64,000 bases of DNA. Origin: Paramyrothecium sp. XJ0827. Lineage: Eukaryota > Ascomycota > Sordariomycetes > Hypocreales > Stachybotryaceae. The DNA lies in contig JAJFPB010000004.1 of assembly GCA_020881915.1 (NCBI GenBank), positions 1,674,001-1,738,000 on the forward strand, written 5' to 3'. Below are positions 34,233-46,242 of the stretch, piece after piece. The notes beneath the pieces are model-generated. The model saw nothing but the letters and a program-made list of their open reading frames with translations. It made no database searches and was not told where the DNA came from. The first letter of the stretch is position 1; each line of letters opens with the position of its first letter. Both the position numbers and the translations under genes were made by a program.

Positions 34233-35225
34233 ATGGCTGCAAGCGCCCCTCCCATCACACACGGCGCCGCCGCCCACCTCCTGCCGCCCAGCTGGAAGAC
34301 CCAGGTGACGGCCTGGCTGGCCGAGGACACGCCCTCGTTCGACTACGGCGGTTTCGTGGTCGGGGAGGTGCCTCGCACCGCTACGCTGTGGGCCAAGTCG
34401 CCCGGCGTCCTGGCGGGGCGGCCCTTCTTCGATGAGGTCTTTACGCAGTGCGGCTGCACGGTGGAGTGGCACGCCGACGAGGGCGCCTTCATCGACCCCT
34501 CCGGCGCCGGGGGCAAGACGAGCGTCGCCACGGTGCGCGGACCCGCGCGCGGCGTGCTGCTGGGCGAGCGCGTGGCCCTCAACACCCTGGCGCGCTGCTC
34601 CGGCGTCGCCACCCGCAGCCGCGAGCTCGTGACCCGGCTGCGCGAGGCCGGGTACGCCGGCATCGTCGCCGGCACGCGCAAGACGACCCCGGGCTTCCGG
34701 CTGGTGGAGAAGTACGGCATGCTCGTCGGCGGGGCGGACGCGCACCGCATGGACCTCAGCGCCATGGTGATGCTCAAGGACAACCACGTGTGGAGCCGCG
34801 GCAGCATCTCGGACGCCGTGGCCGCCGCCAAGGCCGTGGCCGGCTTCAGCGTCAAGGTCGAGGTCGAGGTGCAGTCCGAGGCCGAGGCCGACGAGGCCAT
34901 CGGCGCCGGCGCCGACGTGGTCATGCTCGACAACTTCACCGGCGACGGGGTGCGCGTCGCCGCCAGGAGCATCAAGGAGAGGTGGAGCGGCAAGCGGCAC
35001 TTCCTGCTCGAGGTCTCTGGCGGGCTGAAGGCCGACAACGTGGCGCCCTATGTCTGTCAAGGTAGGATCCTCAATCTATTTATTTCTAGTTTTTCCGCAC
35101 AAGCAGTGCTGCGCGTGGACATCAAGTTGGGCTGACCAGTATTTGCAGATATTGACATCATCTCTACGAGCTCAATCCACCAAGGTGTTCCTCATGTGGA
35201 CTTTTCCTTGAAGATTGAGCATTAA
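34233..35225 (+). CDS. BNA6: Nicotinate-nucleotide pyrophosphorylase (quinolinate phosphoribosyltransferase)
   Basis: Two exons, 34233-35061 and 35149-35225, encode 301 aa; the 87-nt intron runs GTAGGA to TGCAG. The enzyme joins quinolinate and PRPP to form nicotinate mononucleotide with CO2 release, the entry step from tryptophan breakdown into NAD. Signature blocks are ALNTLARCSGVATRSRELV, AGTRKTTPGFRLVEKYGMLV, GGADAHRMDLSAMVMLKDNHV, KVEVEVQS, ADVVMLDNF, LEVSGGL and IISTSSIHQGVPHVDFSLKI. These contain the Arg/Lys/His pocket for PRPP and quinolinate. Length matches the family. Exon 1 is strikingly GC-rich at third positions compared with neighbouring genes, so ghost open frames exist on its antisense strand. 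Confidence 0.95.
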
Positions 35226-36510
35226 AAGCAGAGGCGCTAACACCTGTTGTCAACGCATGGTGCACGTGTGTGAGGCCTTCGGGCTACACGTCTGCTCCGT
35301 CCACTGCTCAGTTACACAGGCTCTCGCGCTCCCTCCCGTGTCCAAACACTTGCCTGTCGACATCCTCATCGACAAGGGCAACGAGAGAATGCAGACGGCC
35401 GGCCAGGTATTCATCAGAACTCCTAGGCATTCGCAATCAACGCCGCACGCTTGAGATTTCGCTCGTCAACACTCGCTCGGCAGCTCGGTGATTTTTTGCA
35501 CAGCTTGCCAGCAGCGCATCATGTGATAGTCTGTCTTGCCGCTGGGTTGGATCGTGTTCAGGACACATCTTTCTGGCATGCGATGCTCTCGAGTTTCGTG
35601 CCTCGCCAGATAGGTCTTGTGTTACTAGGGTTTCTGTAGCGACAATAGCGGTTACGTTCCCCTCAAGACAAAGCTATCACAAGTCATGACTTTGGTGCGA
35701 GGCAGCGCATGCATGGTTCATAATTAGACGATTACATATCGTGTTAGTAAAATGTATATACGAATGCCGGCTACTCTTGTGATATTGGCAGACAGCAGAA
35801 ACCCTGAACACCCGATGCATGACAGTATGCCCGTAAATTTTCTTCATCTTACTGCCACGGCTCAAGGCGCGCGTGGGACGAATCAATAAAGTGTAGGTTC
35901 AGAAGTGAAAAGCGTGGAACTAGCTATCCGTGATTGACTCCAGCGGCATTCAAGAGCAAGACCTCAGACCATGAGGTAAAACTGCATTTTTGATTAGGAG
36001 ACGGCATTCTCGGAGCCGTTGCGGGGCGGGGTCACGGCACGAAAGGCAAACGGGGATGATCAACCAATGTAAGTCCGGAGGGTGCTTGCGTCAGCGCGGC
36101 GAAATGCACCTGTGGTCAGCTAAGCGACCCGATCGGCCCTGGATCTAGCGTGCATCTGTATTTCATCCAAAGTTTGGGTGAGACGACCTGCCGCAACCGT
36201 ACATCGCACAGTATGTGCCTCAGCTCCCGCGATCAACATCCGTGCCTCAGCAACGCCCTCGTCGCGGCCAATTGAAGAGTTGGGGAGGGAGTGGGGGAAA
36301 TGCCGGCGGGCGGCGTGCAGTACGTGGGAAATCGGACATGGGACGACATGCCGTAAGGATTGGCAGCCGTTGCAGGAAGCGCAGATGGGGTCGGACAATG
36401 TGTTCCACAGCCTGTGAAGGAACGCGAGACACCTGTTTGCTCGCCACGGTGACGGGATGCATTGCTTTGATCTGCGTTCCGTTCTGGAGGCACGACGGGA
36501 GCCTATCGCC

Positions 36511-36521
36511 GGGGGGGGGGG
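36511..36521. repeat. G11 homopolymer
   Basis: Eleven consecutive G on the + strand in non-coding sequence; the exact length may be uncertain. Confidence 0.8.
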
Positions 36522-37130
36522 CCTTCTTGAGTCGAGGAGGCTGCGTGCGTCCGAGGTGGTCGTCTATACTTCAGACCCATTCCAGAAGCACGCAAGAAGC
36601 TAGGTCGGTTGCTTATTAGTCCACGTTGCCTTGCGAGCGTCACTTGGCAATGCCAAGGAGACGTTGCATGATCTGCATCTGTTTCAGAACCACCACCAGC
36701 CCGAAAAGGGGCGTATGCCTGCTCCTTATCTGGCGAACACCCCACTCTCGTAATTATTTCCAGACATTTCGTCTCGTACCTTAGGTACCTTCCCTAGCAG
36801 CCCTGATCAGCGGACAGAAGGGCATGGATTCCTCTGATCCGGGACACGTCTGAACTTGAGGCCTACGGACCCCCCTTGGTCCCCATCGTGTGTCACAGGG
36901 ATATCTTGGCTTCCGACTCATTCTTTTTCGGTGCCCGGCCTTCGCTTCTCAAGTTCAAGAATACTTCCTGCGTCAGTCGTTCTCTAACGCCGGCGCCGCA
37001 ACCTTGTCCTCATCCTCACCTTGGTTGGCCAGGCTAGCACAACCAAGCGTCGTATTCATCCTTTGTGATTAAAAACCGTATCTGTTTCTTACTCGGCCAT
37101 TCTATCCGGAGCTTGTCCATGTGGACTGGG

Positions 37131-37154
37131 TTGGATTGGATTGGATTGGATTGG
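37131..37154. repeat. (TTGGA)4 pentanucleotide repeat
   Basis: Four TTGGA units plus TTGG, about 365-390 bp upstream of the GT32 start codon. A related TTGATTGGA follows. Confidence 0.9.
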
Positions 37155-37517
37155 CTCGCCTTGATTGGAAGTAATATAACACTTTGCGCCAGTCCCTGCC
37201 CGGCTACTTGACACTAAGGTATTTTCCGTATCTGCCAATTGCGGGCCTGCAGATTCACTAAGCCTGTCGCGACACAGCCCTCCCGCTCATTTGCATTTCT
37301 ACAGCAAGGAGTCGTCATCATCCTCCTCATCCTCCTTTCCAACCACTTTCTTTCCTCTCTCTATTCGTACCCTGCACTTGCACCGTCTATTCACTCATGG
37401 GCTACTGAGCGGACTGGCCAGGTGCACCTTTCCTCGCTTCTCCTTGGCCCGTCCTTTTCATCCTGTCAGGTTCCTCAATAATTTTTAGACGCGACCAGCG
37501 TCATACCAAAAGTCGCC

Positions 37518-38697
37518 ATGTTGAATTCACGCCGTGCCGTCATCGCGGCGATCGCCATCCTCACCGTCTTCATTCTCGTCACACTTCACCACAACTCGGG
37601 AACCGCCGACTCGCTTCCCCTCGATACCGCCAAATCGAACGGCGACGCCGCTGCTGCGGGTGCTTCTGCCCAGGGCTCCTCGCCCTCCCACGAGCTCAAC
37701 CAAAAACCTGCGGCGCATCGTCCGGTGGCCCAGAAGCCAATGATGGATATGAGCCACATGTCCACATACGACAAGCTTGCCTACGCATATCCCTACGACC
37801 TCGAGACCAAATTCCCCGCCTTCATTTGGCAGACGTGGAAAAAGACGCCCGTCGACAAGGACTTTGAATTCCGCGACCAGGAATCCTCGTGGTCCGACCA
37901 GCACCCCGGTTTCATCCACGAGGTAATAACCGACGATGTTGCTGTTAGCCTCATACGACTACTCTACGCCACGGTGCCAGAGGTTCTCGAGGCCTACAAT
38001 GCCCTGCCTCTCCCTGTTCTCAAGGCCGACTTCTTCCGCTACCTCATTCTGTTCGCTCGCGGCGGCATCTACTCCGATATCGACACTTATGCGATCAAAG
38101 GTGCGCTGGAATGGATCCCGGAGGACATCCCCCGCGAGACCGTTGGCTTGGTCATCGGCATTGAGGCCGATCCTGACCGCCCGGATTGGGCCGATTGGTA
38201 CAGCCGTCGCATCCAGTTCTGCCAGTGGACGATTCAAAGCAAGCCTGGCCACCCGGTTCTGCGCGATACCATCACCCGGATCACAAACGAGACACTTTCA
38301 TTGAAGCGGGCGGGCAAAATCTCCCACTTTTCCAGCAAGGACGTCGTCGACCTCACGGGCCCAGCAGTGTGGACAGATACAATCATGGACTACTTCAACG
38401 ATGAACGCTTCTTCAAGCTCGAGGAGGGCGGCAGCAAAATAGACTTCCGCAACTTCACGGGCATGCAAAACAGACGGCGCGTCGGTGATGTCGTCGTCTT
38501 GCCCATCACAAGCTTCTCCCCTGGCGTTGGTCAGATGGGCGCCGGAGAGCCGGATGACCCGATGGCCTTCGTCAAGCATGATTTCGAAGGTAAGGCGCGC
38601 AAGAGTCCGTTGACAATGACCATAACTGATTGGAAATTCTTTAGGTTCTTGGAAGCCGGAGAGCGAACGGCACATTGGCGAGCAGACGTCAGAATGA
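37518..38697 (+). CDS. Och1-like GT32 mannosyltransferase, type II membrane protein
   Basis: Two exons, 37518-38589 and 38645-38697, encode 374 aa; the 55-nt intron ends TTTAG and joins DFEG to SWKPESERH, the usual fungal Och1 C-terminus. A membrane anchor (AVIAAIAILTVFILVTL, residues about 7-23) follows a short tail. The catalytic domain has FPAFIWQTWKKTP, PVLKADFFRYLILFARGGIYSDID with DxD at Asp187/Asp189, and GPAVWTDTI. Och1-type enzymes start outer N-glycan chains by adding alpha-1,6-mannose in the cis-Golgi using GDP-mannose. Fungi often have several paralogs, so the exact linkage is uncertain. Read-through of the intron would give a different, family-unlike tail. Confidence 0.9.
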
Positions 38698-40463
38698 AGC
38701 TAGTTGGCAGCAACATTCGCAACCATTGAAAGAGGTATATTCAACTGCCTCACTTACCAACTGTACATAATTGTTGCACTTCTTTATCCCTCCTTCCTAC
38801 CCTTTCTTTTCTTTCTACAGGCGCTGGAGCTCGCTCGCCCTGTTGAAGTCCTGTGTGGCTTCCAAAACTTGGTCTGAATTCGAAGCACAAAGAATAGCCG
38901 GCGTAAGTCGCGGTGGCAAGGCTAGACGGAGTACGGTGATTTTGTTTCATTTTTTTCTTGCATGTTTCATTGGCCCTGTGTCCAGGGCAATGAGTGGTTC
39001 TACTGTGTTTACCATCATACGGGCACCTGTTGCCTTGATGCCAGTCTGGACTGGCTGAACCATCGGCGGGAGTGACATTACATGACGGTTCATTTGCGAG
39101 GAACCTGAGAGCGATCGGCTGCGACTTTTGAGGGCCACACCAATACACCAGGTAAAAGCTGTTTTGCTTGGGCGAACGGCAGGGCGGATATTGCATCGAC
39201 AGATCAGGGAGCATTGCAAATCATTATTTGTTGCATCCCTCGAGATCATGGCATTACCGCAAGGCCCAACACGCATACTGTATCATGCAGGCGGGAGGTC
39301 AAAATATAGACAGGAATGAAAAGATGATCATTGCACAATGCGCTGCAAACTATACTCGCTGATGTCCTTACTGATTATGTAGAATTGTGTTTCTCCCGAA
39401 GAAAAGAAGACGAGAAGACGCCACGTAACAGACTCCTGTGTTGCCGCTGTCCACAATGCCTTGTCAGTGCTCGCTCAATGCCACAATCAAACATGTCTCG
39501 GCCAAGTCGGGGGCGAAGTTGAACACCGAGGAGTGGGATGGCATTCTCTCCCGCGTCGGCTGCGTCATCTGCCCCGAGCGCTGGGACGACGGGACGGTAG
39601 CAACCGATGGGAACCGAGGTTTCAAGGGAAGAGCGCCGCCAAGCATGCACAAGCGTGAGCCTCAGACCTGCGGACAAGCAATCAATGCTCTGGAGAGGTT
39701 GCAGCTTGAGGAGACTAGACGTATAAGTGACCGTCGGTTCCTGGCGTGTGTTACCCCACGCATCCAAGGAGTCCTTTGGGGGGGGTGTCGTTTCCCCACA
39801 AAGTGCAGCTGACCAAGGAACTACTCCAGACTTCCAAGCTCGGGTAGCCGGGGGGGTTGGCGGGGGAGTTGCGGGTGCCGGCCCAGCTGAGAGGACGGCG
39901 CTTCGAATCTACTATACCTCAACTCCAATCACCGGCTCGGTGTCTCGCCAAGTCCTTTCCCAGTCACCTTTTCATTCACTCAGACTCTTCACTATCAGCT
40001 CCTTCAATTGGATTAAAAGCTCCCGAGCAAGTACTCGCAAGGCAGTGGGCGTAGGAAGTGGGTGCCAGCCACAGCTCTGCGTCGGAAACGCCATCGGACT
40101 AAGGGTATCGTCGTGCTCTCACAGACCCTCCCACCGCTGCGTCCAATGCCGTCCCTGTGCTGGCAAGGTCCCGCTGGGGGCCGGCATTGCCTGCGAGCCG
40201 CGCGGGCGTCTTTCAACTGCGTGAGAGCCGGGGCATCTGTTCACAAGAGGACTGTGGCAACCGAGGGGTTGAGCTTCCGGAGAGGCCCAGACGAGGTATG
40301 TCTATGAACAGTCCCACCGTTCACCGTCAATACCTGGGGTACATTGAGCCCGAACGAAAAGTTATGATATCCTCGCCGGTGCAAGCTGGACAAGCTACAC
40401 AAATACGAAGCCTTAGCAAGCTGTTTTCACCTCCTATCACACCTCACCCTCACCCAACTGCTC
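38698..40463. other. Intergenic region
   Basis: 1.77 kb between two genes read rightward. No gene is supported: the open frames between 39.3 and 40.3 kb overlap in several frames without domains. A pyrimidine-rich leader (about 40428-40463) precedes the acyl-CoA synthetase start. Confidence 0.45.
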
Positions 40464-42312
40464 ATGCCACCTATATCATCTCTCATGAGACTGGTACGCC
40501 CAAGCAAATGCTCTCACTAACACCTCGTAGCCGGCACTCTTTCGTGGCACCATCCCCGAGCACTTCTCCGCCGTCGTCTCGAAGCACGGCGACCGCCCTG
40601 CCGTCGTCGCCCGCGGCCCCACGGCAGGCGGCGGCATTCCTCCACGGGAGACGGTCCTCACGTACGACGCTCTGGACCGGCTCTCGAACCGCCTCGCCGC
40701 CTCCCTGGCCTCCCTCGGCGTCCGCAAAGGCCGCCGCGTCGCCGTGTCCCTCGGCAACGGCCACGAGTACGCCGCGCTGACCTACGCCCTGTTCAAGCTC
40801 GGCGCCGTCCTCGTGCCGCTGAACCCGGGCTTCAACGCGCAGCAGGTCCGCGCCGCGCTCAACCACTTGGACGCCGACGTGCTCATCACCGGCGCCGTCA
40901 CCGACCTCGCCTACAGGCCTGGGAGGGGCCGCAGCAACGAGGGGCTCCTGAGAGAAGTGGTCGGGGACTTGGGAGCCAGCAGCGTGCAGAGTGAGGCCGT
41001 ACCGTCGCTGAGAAAGGTCATCATCGTGGACAACAGGGATAGCCATCCCGAGGTTCACTTCGGCCTCGACACCTGCCGCTCCCTAACGCCTTACGCCGAC
41101 CTCCTCGCGGGCTCGGAGCGGCCAGTCACGCCCCACGAGCCGCTGGTGCCTTCCGACACCATCAACATCCAGTTCACCTCGGGCACCACCTCCGTCCCCA
41201 AGGCCGCCATGCTCTCGCACACCTCCATCCTCAACAACGGCATCCTCATCGCGAGCCGCATGGGCCTCGACCCGGCAGACCGCATCGTCGTCCCGCCCCC
41301 GCTGTTCCACTGCTTCGGCTCCGTGCTGGGCTACATGGCGTGCGCGACGACCGGCGCCGCCATCCTGTTTCCCAGCCCGGCCTTTGACCCCGTCGCCACG
41401 CTGCGCGCCTGCGTCGACCACGACGCCACCGGCCTCTACGGCGTGAGCACCATGATCGTCGCCGTCCTGGAGTCCCTCGACGCCGCCGACGCCGCGGGGC
41501 AGGACCCGCCACGCAGCCTGCGCAAAGGCATCGTGGCCGGGAGCAGCGTCCCCGAGGCCCTCATGCGCCGCATCTACGACCGCCTAGGGCTGGCCGACGT
41601 CGTCATCTGCTACGGGATGACCGAGACCAGCCCCGTCAGCTGCATGACGACGCCCTCGGACCCCTTTTCGCAGCGCACCTCGTCCGTCGGCACGCCCATG
41701 CCGCACACGACCGTCAAGATCGTGTCCCCCACGGACCGCAGCGTCGTCGTGCCTCTGAACACGCGAGGCGAGCTGGCCGCCAGCGGATACCTCGTCATGA
41801 AGGGCTACTACGGCGACGAGGCGCGCACCGCAGCCGAGCGCCCCGTCGAGGCCGACGGCACCGTCTGGATGTACTCGGGCGACGAGGCCGAGATGGACGC
41901 CGACGGCTACGTCCGCATCACCGGCCGCATCAAGGACCTCATCATCCGCGGCGGCGAAAACATCCACCCGCTGGAGGTCGAGAACTGTCTATTCCAGCTC
42001 CCCGGCGTCAAGGAGGTGAGCGTCGTCGGCGTGGACGACGAGCGGCTTGGCGAAAGCGTCGCCGCCTTCGTCATCCCTCAGAAGGGCTGGTCGGTAGAAG
42101 GGAGCCAGTCCAGGGGTGAAGGGACTGGCCAAGTACTTACCAAAGACGCCGTCCGGGACTGGGTTCGCGGGAAACTGTCGGGCCACCTCGTGCCCAAGCA
42201 CGTCTTCTGGGTCGAGGAGTATCCCAAGACGGCGAGCGGCAAGATTCAGAAATTCAAACTCCGCGAAATGGCGAATAAGATGCTGAGCCAGCCTAATGGA
42301 AATGTATCATAG
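40464..42312 (+). CDS. AMP-dependent acyl-CoA synthetase (ACSF2/medium-chain-like)
   Basis: Exon 1 40464-40493 (MPPISSLMRL) and exon 2 40531-42312 give 603 aa. The proposed intron is only 37 nt but has GTACGC, CACTAAC and GTAG. ANL-superfamily motifs: FTSGTTSVPKAAML (225-238), YGMTETSP (371-378), YSGDEAEMDADGYVRITGRIKDLIIRGGENI, and the C-terminal catalytic lysine in TASGKIQKF (about Lys581). The enzyme activates a fatty or related acid as acyl-AMP, then forms acyl-CoA. The chain length preferred cannot be read. There is no C-terminal peroxisomal tripeptide, and the N-terminus is only weakly mitochondrial-like. Third positions are very GC-rich. If the tiny intron is wrong, the start lies elsewhere upstream. 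Confidence 0.88.
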
Positions 42313-42653
42313 ACCGAATGACCAGCGAGATGGGCTCGCCTATCGAGGGCACAGAAAGAGGAATTAGGATGTGAGCGGAACATTAGAATAAGCCCAGCTT
42401 GTGGAGTTCTCAATTGACTGCAACGGGAAGCATGGCATATCTCCCCTGCCTCTAAAAACATCATCTAAAAGTGTAATCTCGGGGGCATCATATCTTGACG
42501 TCTCCAACTCACGCGTCTCATGCCCTCTATGATGGATTGACATTTTTTGGAAAGACAGAAATCCTCTCCATAAAACCAAGATGGAGAATAACCCGAAACA
42601 AACATTAGTATAACAGCACAAAGCGTAAATCCGGAACACCACGTCGCCATGTT
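42313..42653. other. Tail-to-tail intergenic region
   Basis: 341 bp of 3' flanking sequence between convergent acyl-CoA synthetase and ceramide synthase genes. Nothing else was recognised. Confidence 0.5.
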
Positions 42654-44365
42654 TTAATCAACCTGTTTCTCACAACCAATACGACCCAGCAACTCCTTGC
42701 GATCGCTGTGGCCGGGGAGGCTGACACCGGAGCTGTTAGCTTGCCTCCTGTTGCCGGTCCTGCGCTCCCAGCTCTTAAGATCCAGCTCCTCCGCGCCGAC
42801 TTCCTCTTCCAAAGGCTGTGCCTCCTCGTAGACAAACTCCTCCTCTTCTTCTTCCTGCTCGTCGCACTCGTCATCACTGCGGGTATCCTCAGCTCCTGTG
42901 CCGCTGAGGACACGGACGGCGACCCGAACAATCATGGCAAACCAGACGATAGTGATGGCCTGCAGCATGAGCAAGGGCGTGAGGAAAGCCCACTTGACAG
43001 TTTCGTTGTAGCAAACGTTGCCAGTAGTGCTGAAGAAAGGTTCGATGAGGTAGCCCAGCCCAGAGGGAGTCTCGAGGGGCCCGATACGGTTCTTGTCGCT
43101 ACCCTGGAAGCAGCCGGTCGTCATGATGCTCGGTGTGTGTGCGTAAACAGACCAGCAAACCATGTTGAAGCCAATGTGACGGCAGAGAATCCATGCCAGC
43201 ATGAAAACTCCAAACATGACATCGCAGAGAGTGGAAAAGCCGCTATACTTCAGGCATTTGGCCAACTACACGTGAAAGTTAGCAATAGGCCCCCTTACTT
43301 GAACTGTTGGGTGATTGAATGTACCGGAAGAAGAATGTCACCGTTATCCATGAGAACAAGAATTAGGTTGCCCACGCGTGTGTGATTGTAGGTGTAGCAG
43401 GCCCAGATAAGGCCGGCCGTAATGACATGGTGCGAGAACATCTGCCAGTGATCCTTGCGGCGGTCTTCAATGTTGAGGATGATCACAAGTTGAAGGTAAA
43501 AGGCCCACTGCACGAGCATGTATCCCTTCATCATGCCTCGCATCTCGCGATTGGGCCATTCCGTCCAAATCTCTCGCATATTCAGGTAATGGGGGGAAGT
43601 GCAGTAGATGTACTGTTCTCTGGCTGTCAGCACAAGTAAATTTCCAGGGAAAGATTCCAGTAACCACATACCACTCCGACGGCCCAAGCCAGTGTGTAGT
43701 AAACAATCATCCAAGCCTGCTCGGTGAAGCGGATCGTGGCCTTGCGCTTCGTAATGCCGTTGAGCTTGGCAAGCGGCGCAAGGAGATATTCCATGGTAGC
43801 AGCTCGTAGACCAGTGAAAAGGACGATGCAGAACGTGACTATGTAGGCATCGTTGGTACCAGTTGCGTACTTGTCGGTGTCGGGATTGTAGTAGCTGAGG
43901 TGAAAGAACTTTTGAGTGTATGTACGGGCTTTCGGGATGAAGATGTGGGCCAAGAACAGCAAGGCAAGGAGGTTAAAGGAAAGGCCTAACACAACGTCAA
44001 AGAGTACAGTCAGTAAATCTTTCATGATATCGTAGCCAGAGTTGAATCGCCCGGTGATGTCCCAACTGCAACTCGGAATATTGGCCACTGCTAGGGGCCC
44101 TGGAGAAGGTTAAGCTCTGTGTGTGGAACGTACCGATCTGGTTCTTGATGAACCACCGGGTGAAATGCTTCATTGTGCTGTCATCTTTGCGCTTCAGTCG
44201 CCTCACAAGGACGACATTGCGGCCGGAGGCCTGCATATACAGCGGTGCATTCGGATTTGGCTTGCGTGGGCCGGCCTGGAGCTGCGAAGGCGCAGCAGTC
44301 TTTGAATCGCCAGCAACAGTCTGGCCATCGACCTGCGACGACGCGGGAGCAATTGAGTCGCCCAT
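42654..44365 (-). CDS. lag1: Ceramide synthase (Lag1/Lac1 family, TLC domain)
   Basis: Four exons, 44365-44134, 44087-43672, 43612-43325 and 43265-42654, encode 515 aa. Introns are 46, 59 and 59 nt. The enzyme N-acylates sphingoid bases with fatty acyl-CoA in the ER membrane to make (dihydro)ceramide. The TLC/Lag1 motif spans YYTSP-like YIYCTSPHYLNMREIWTEW, RKDHWQMFSHHVITAGLIWACY with the catalytic His pair, and VGNLILVLMDNGDILLPLAKCLKY. Multiple hydrophobic segments are present, and the N-terminal region is Ser/Ala/Pro-rich. The C-terminus has an acidic tract (EEEEEEFVYEE), as in yeast Lag1, where such residues bind Lip1 or undergo CK2 phosphorylation. Lag1 versus Lac1 paralogy is not resolved. 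Confidence 0.9.
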
Positions 44366-46242
44366 GGCGCGCGATGTTCCAATTGAAGGAAGTATGAAGC
44401 ACCGGATACGTTCGCAGATGCTTTCACCTTGCCGGGAGTTTGGTGAAGAAGCAGGGGCGCGGGGGCGCTGGGAGAAGGAGGGGCGCAAGGAGGTGGAATT
44501 CGAACGAGCTTCTGGGCGATCTCGCAACAGTGTCGATTAGTGACAGTCGGCTCTTGCGTCGAACTGAAAAGGCGTCGAGTGGCCCGGCACACAAATCCAA
44601 AGCGAGAGGACGAGACGTTCCGCCAGCAACGCCTGGGATGGGGAGGATTCGAGTCGAGCTGTGGGAGGTTGAGTAAGGCAAGGTGAGGTAAGGTGGTCAA
44701 GGAATTAAGGCACGGTGCACCGGTGAATCGAATTGAACCGATTGAATTTTGGACACGGGGATTTGGTCGTCAGGAAACGCTTGTCCCACCCACCTGCTCC
44801 TTGCGAGCCAACCAGAATGCCCCACACGCGGTGGGGTTTCTGGAAGGCGGTGAACCGGGTGCTCCAGTGCCCCAGTGCCCCAGGGGTCCAGGGGCAAATA
44901 GGGGTGGCACATAAGGTAAGGTACCCAAGCAACCAAGGTCAGGTACCGCGCCTTGGCCCATTTAGTGAAGACCACACCTTATTACTGGAAGCTGAAGCCA
45001 GCCGATAGCGCTAACAAGGGCTCGCCCAGACTGGTCTGGCCTGCAGCCACTCTATTTCGATCAGCAAGCCTTTGGTACCAGCAGCTGGAGCGACGGTTAA
45101 GGTACGACAAGGACCTGCAGACCAGATTGACTGGCCGCATGATCGCCGTTGGGCCAGAGAGGGAAAGCATGCAGCGCTGTATAATTCTCGCGCGATCCCT
45201 GTCGATCAAACATGCTTTAGTCGCTCATACCTTACTTGAGGTACTGCGACACCTTCCAAAACTTGTATTTTGTGCCTATACGTCCTGGCATTTATGCCCA
45301 CCACGATAAATGAATCCTTTTGCTTTTAGTCCACTGCCTCTAGTCAGAACCATGTCGTGTTTTTTTTCTGCCAAGGGTCGAGAATCCAGCGACGGCCGAG
45401 ACCCCTGGACGGCCGCATGAGCCCCGGACGCTCTCAAGCACGAAAGAAGTCAACGCCAGCCAGCCAGGGGTGCTAACATTTGTGTCGCATCCACATCGCA
45501 GCTCACCATTTCCTGTACACGCTGCTACCGCCCATGACTGACACATGCATGACATTCTAGCCAGCTTCTGCTTTCCAAATACACGTATCTGAGCTTGCTC
45601 TGCATCTTAGCACAACATGGTTGGAATCATTGTTCGCTTCACAAGGTAAAGCTGGTTGACCCAAGATCACGGTTCCAACAAGAAGTTGAATTGGACAAGC
45701 CGAGGTTGTGACTTCTAGCCATTCCAAGTAAGGTAGAGAACAAGTGGATGGCGCAGAGCAATGGATAGGCTCCTGACCATCCAGTGGCTTTTATTGCAAT
45801 TTGGCATCCTTGTACCAAAAATGATGCCACCAGCTAGAGGCTACCACACGCTGAGAATGCCTTAGTATTAGTAACACCGCAGCATGTGACTGGAGAGTAA
45901 GACGGAGGCACAGCCACAAGAAGGCTCCCCGTCGTGGATAAGATAAGGTACCTAGCACTGCTGCAAACCACCGTGCCTGACCAGGTACCCCAGCTTTTCC
46001 GTCCTGAGGTAGCAGCCTTCCAGGTGCTTCCCCCACACATGACGCCGCATTACTCACCACCTCCAGCAGTAAGCTTCCGTGCGCCACTCTATCCCGTTCT
46101 CCATACCTACCTCAGCCTACGTCTTCCTCTTGACAACATCGCATCACCGTCGGGTTTCTGCGCTCGTTCGACACCTTTTTGCAAATCGACAACATCTGCT
46201 CGGCCGACGGAGTAACGCTTCACCACTTCCCGAGTACCCACG
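44366..46242. other. Divergent intergenic region rich in AAGGTA-type motifs
   Basis: 1.9 kb between ceramide synthase and the Bax-inhibitor gene, holding both promoters. Copies of a GGTAAGG/AAGGTACC motif occur near 44681-44695, 44907-44921, 45097-45104 and 45944-45952. A direct repeat CCAGTGCCCCAGTGCCCC lies around 44863-44882. No gene is supported. Confidence 0.5.

Larger units (their letters stand above)
35226..37517. other. 2.3-kb intergenic region
   Basis: No gene is supported. It contains a G11 homopolymer at 36511-36521, an ACCTTAGGTACCTT copy near 36779-36792 and a (TTGGA)4 repeat at 37131-37154. The CT-rich leader just before 37518 should be the 5' UTR/promoter of the GT32 gene. Confidence 0.5.

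Noticed and set aside
34152..35060. 302-codon open frame on the - strand
   Set aside because: Antisense shadow of the GC-rich quinolinate phosphoribosyltransferase exon.
39727..40224. 165-codon open frame on the + strand
   Set aside because: Overlaps open frames in other phases, low-complexity Gly/Ser/Arg composition and no homology signal.
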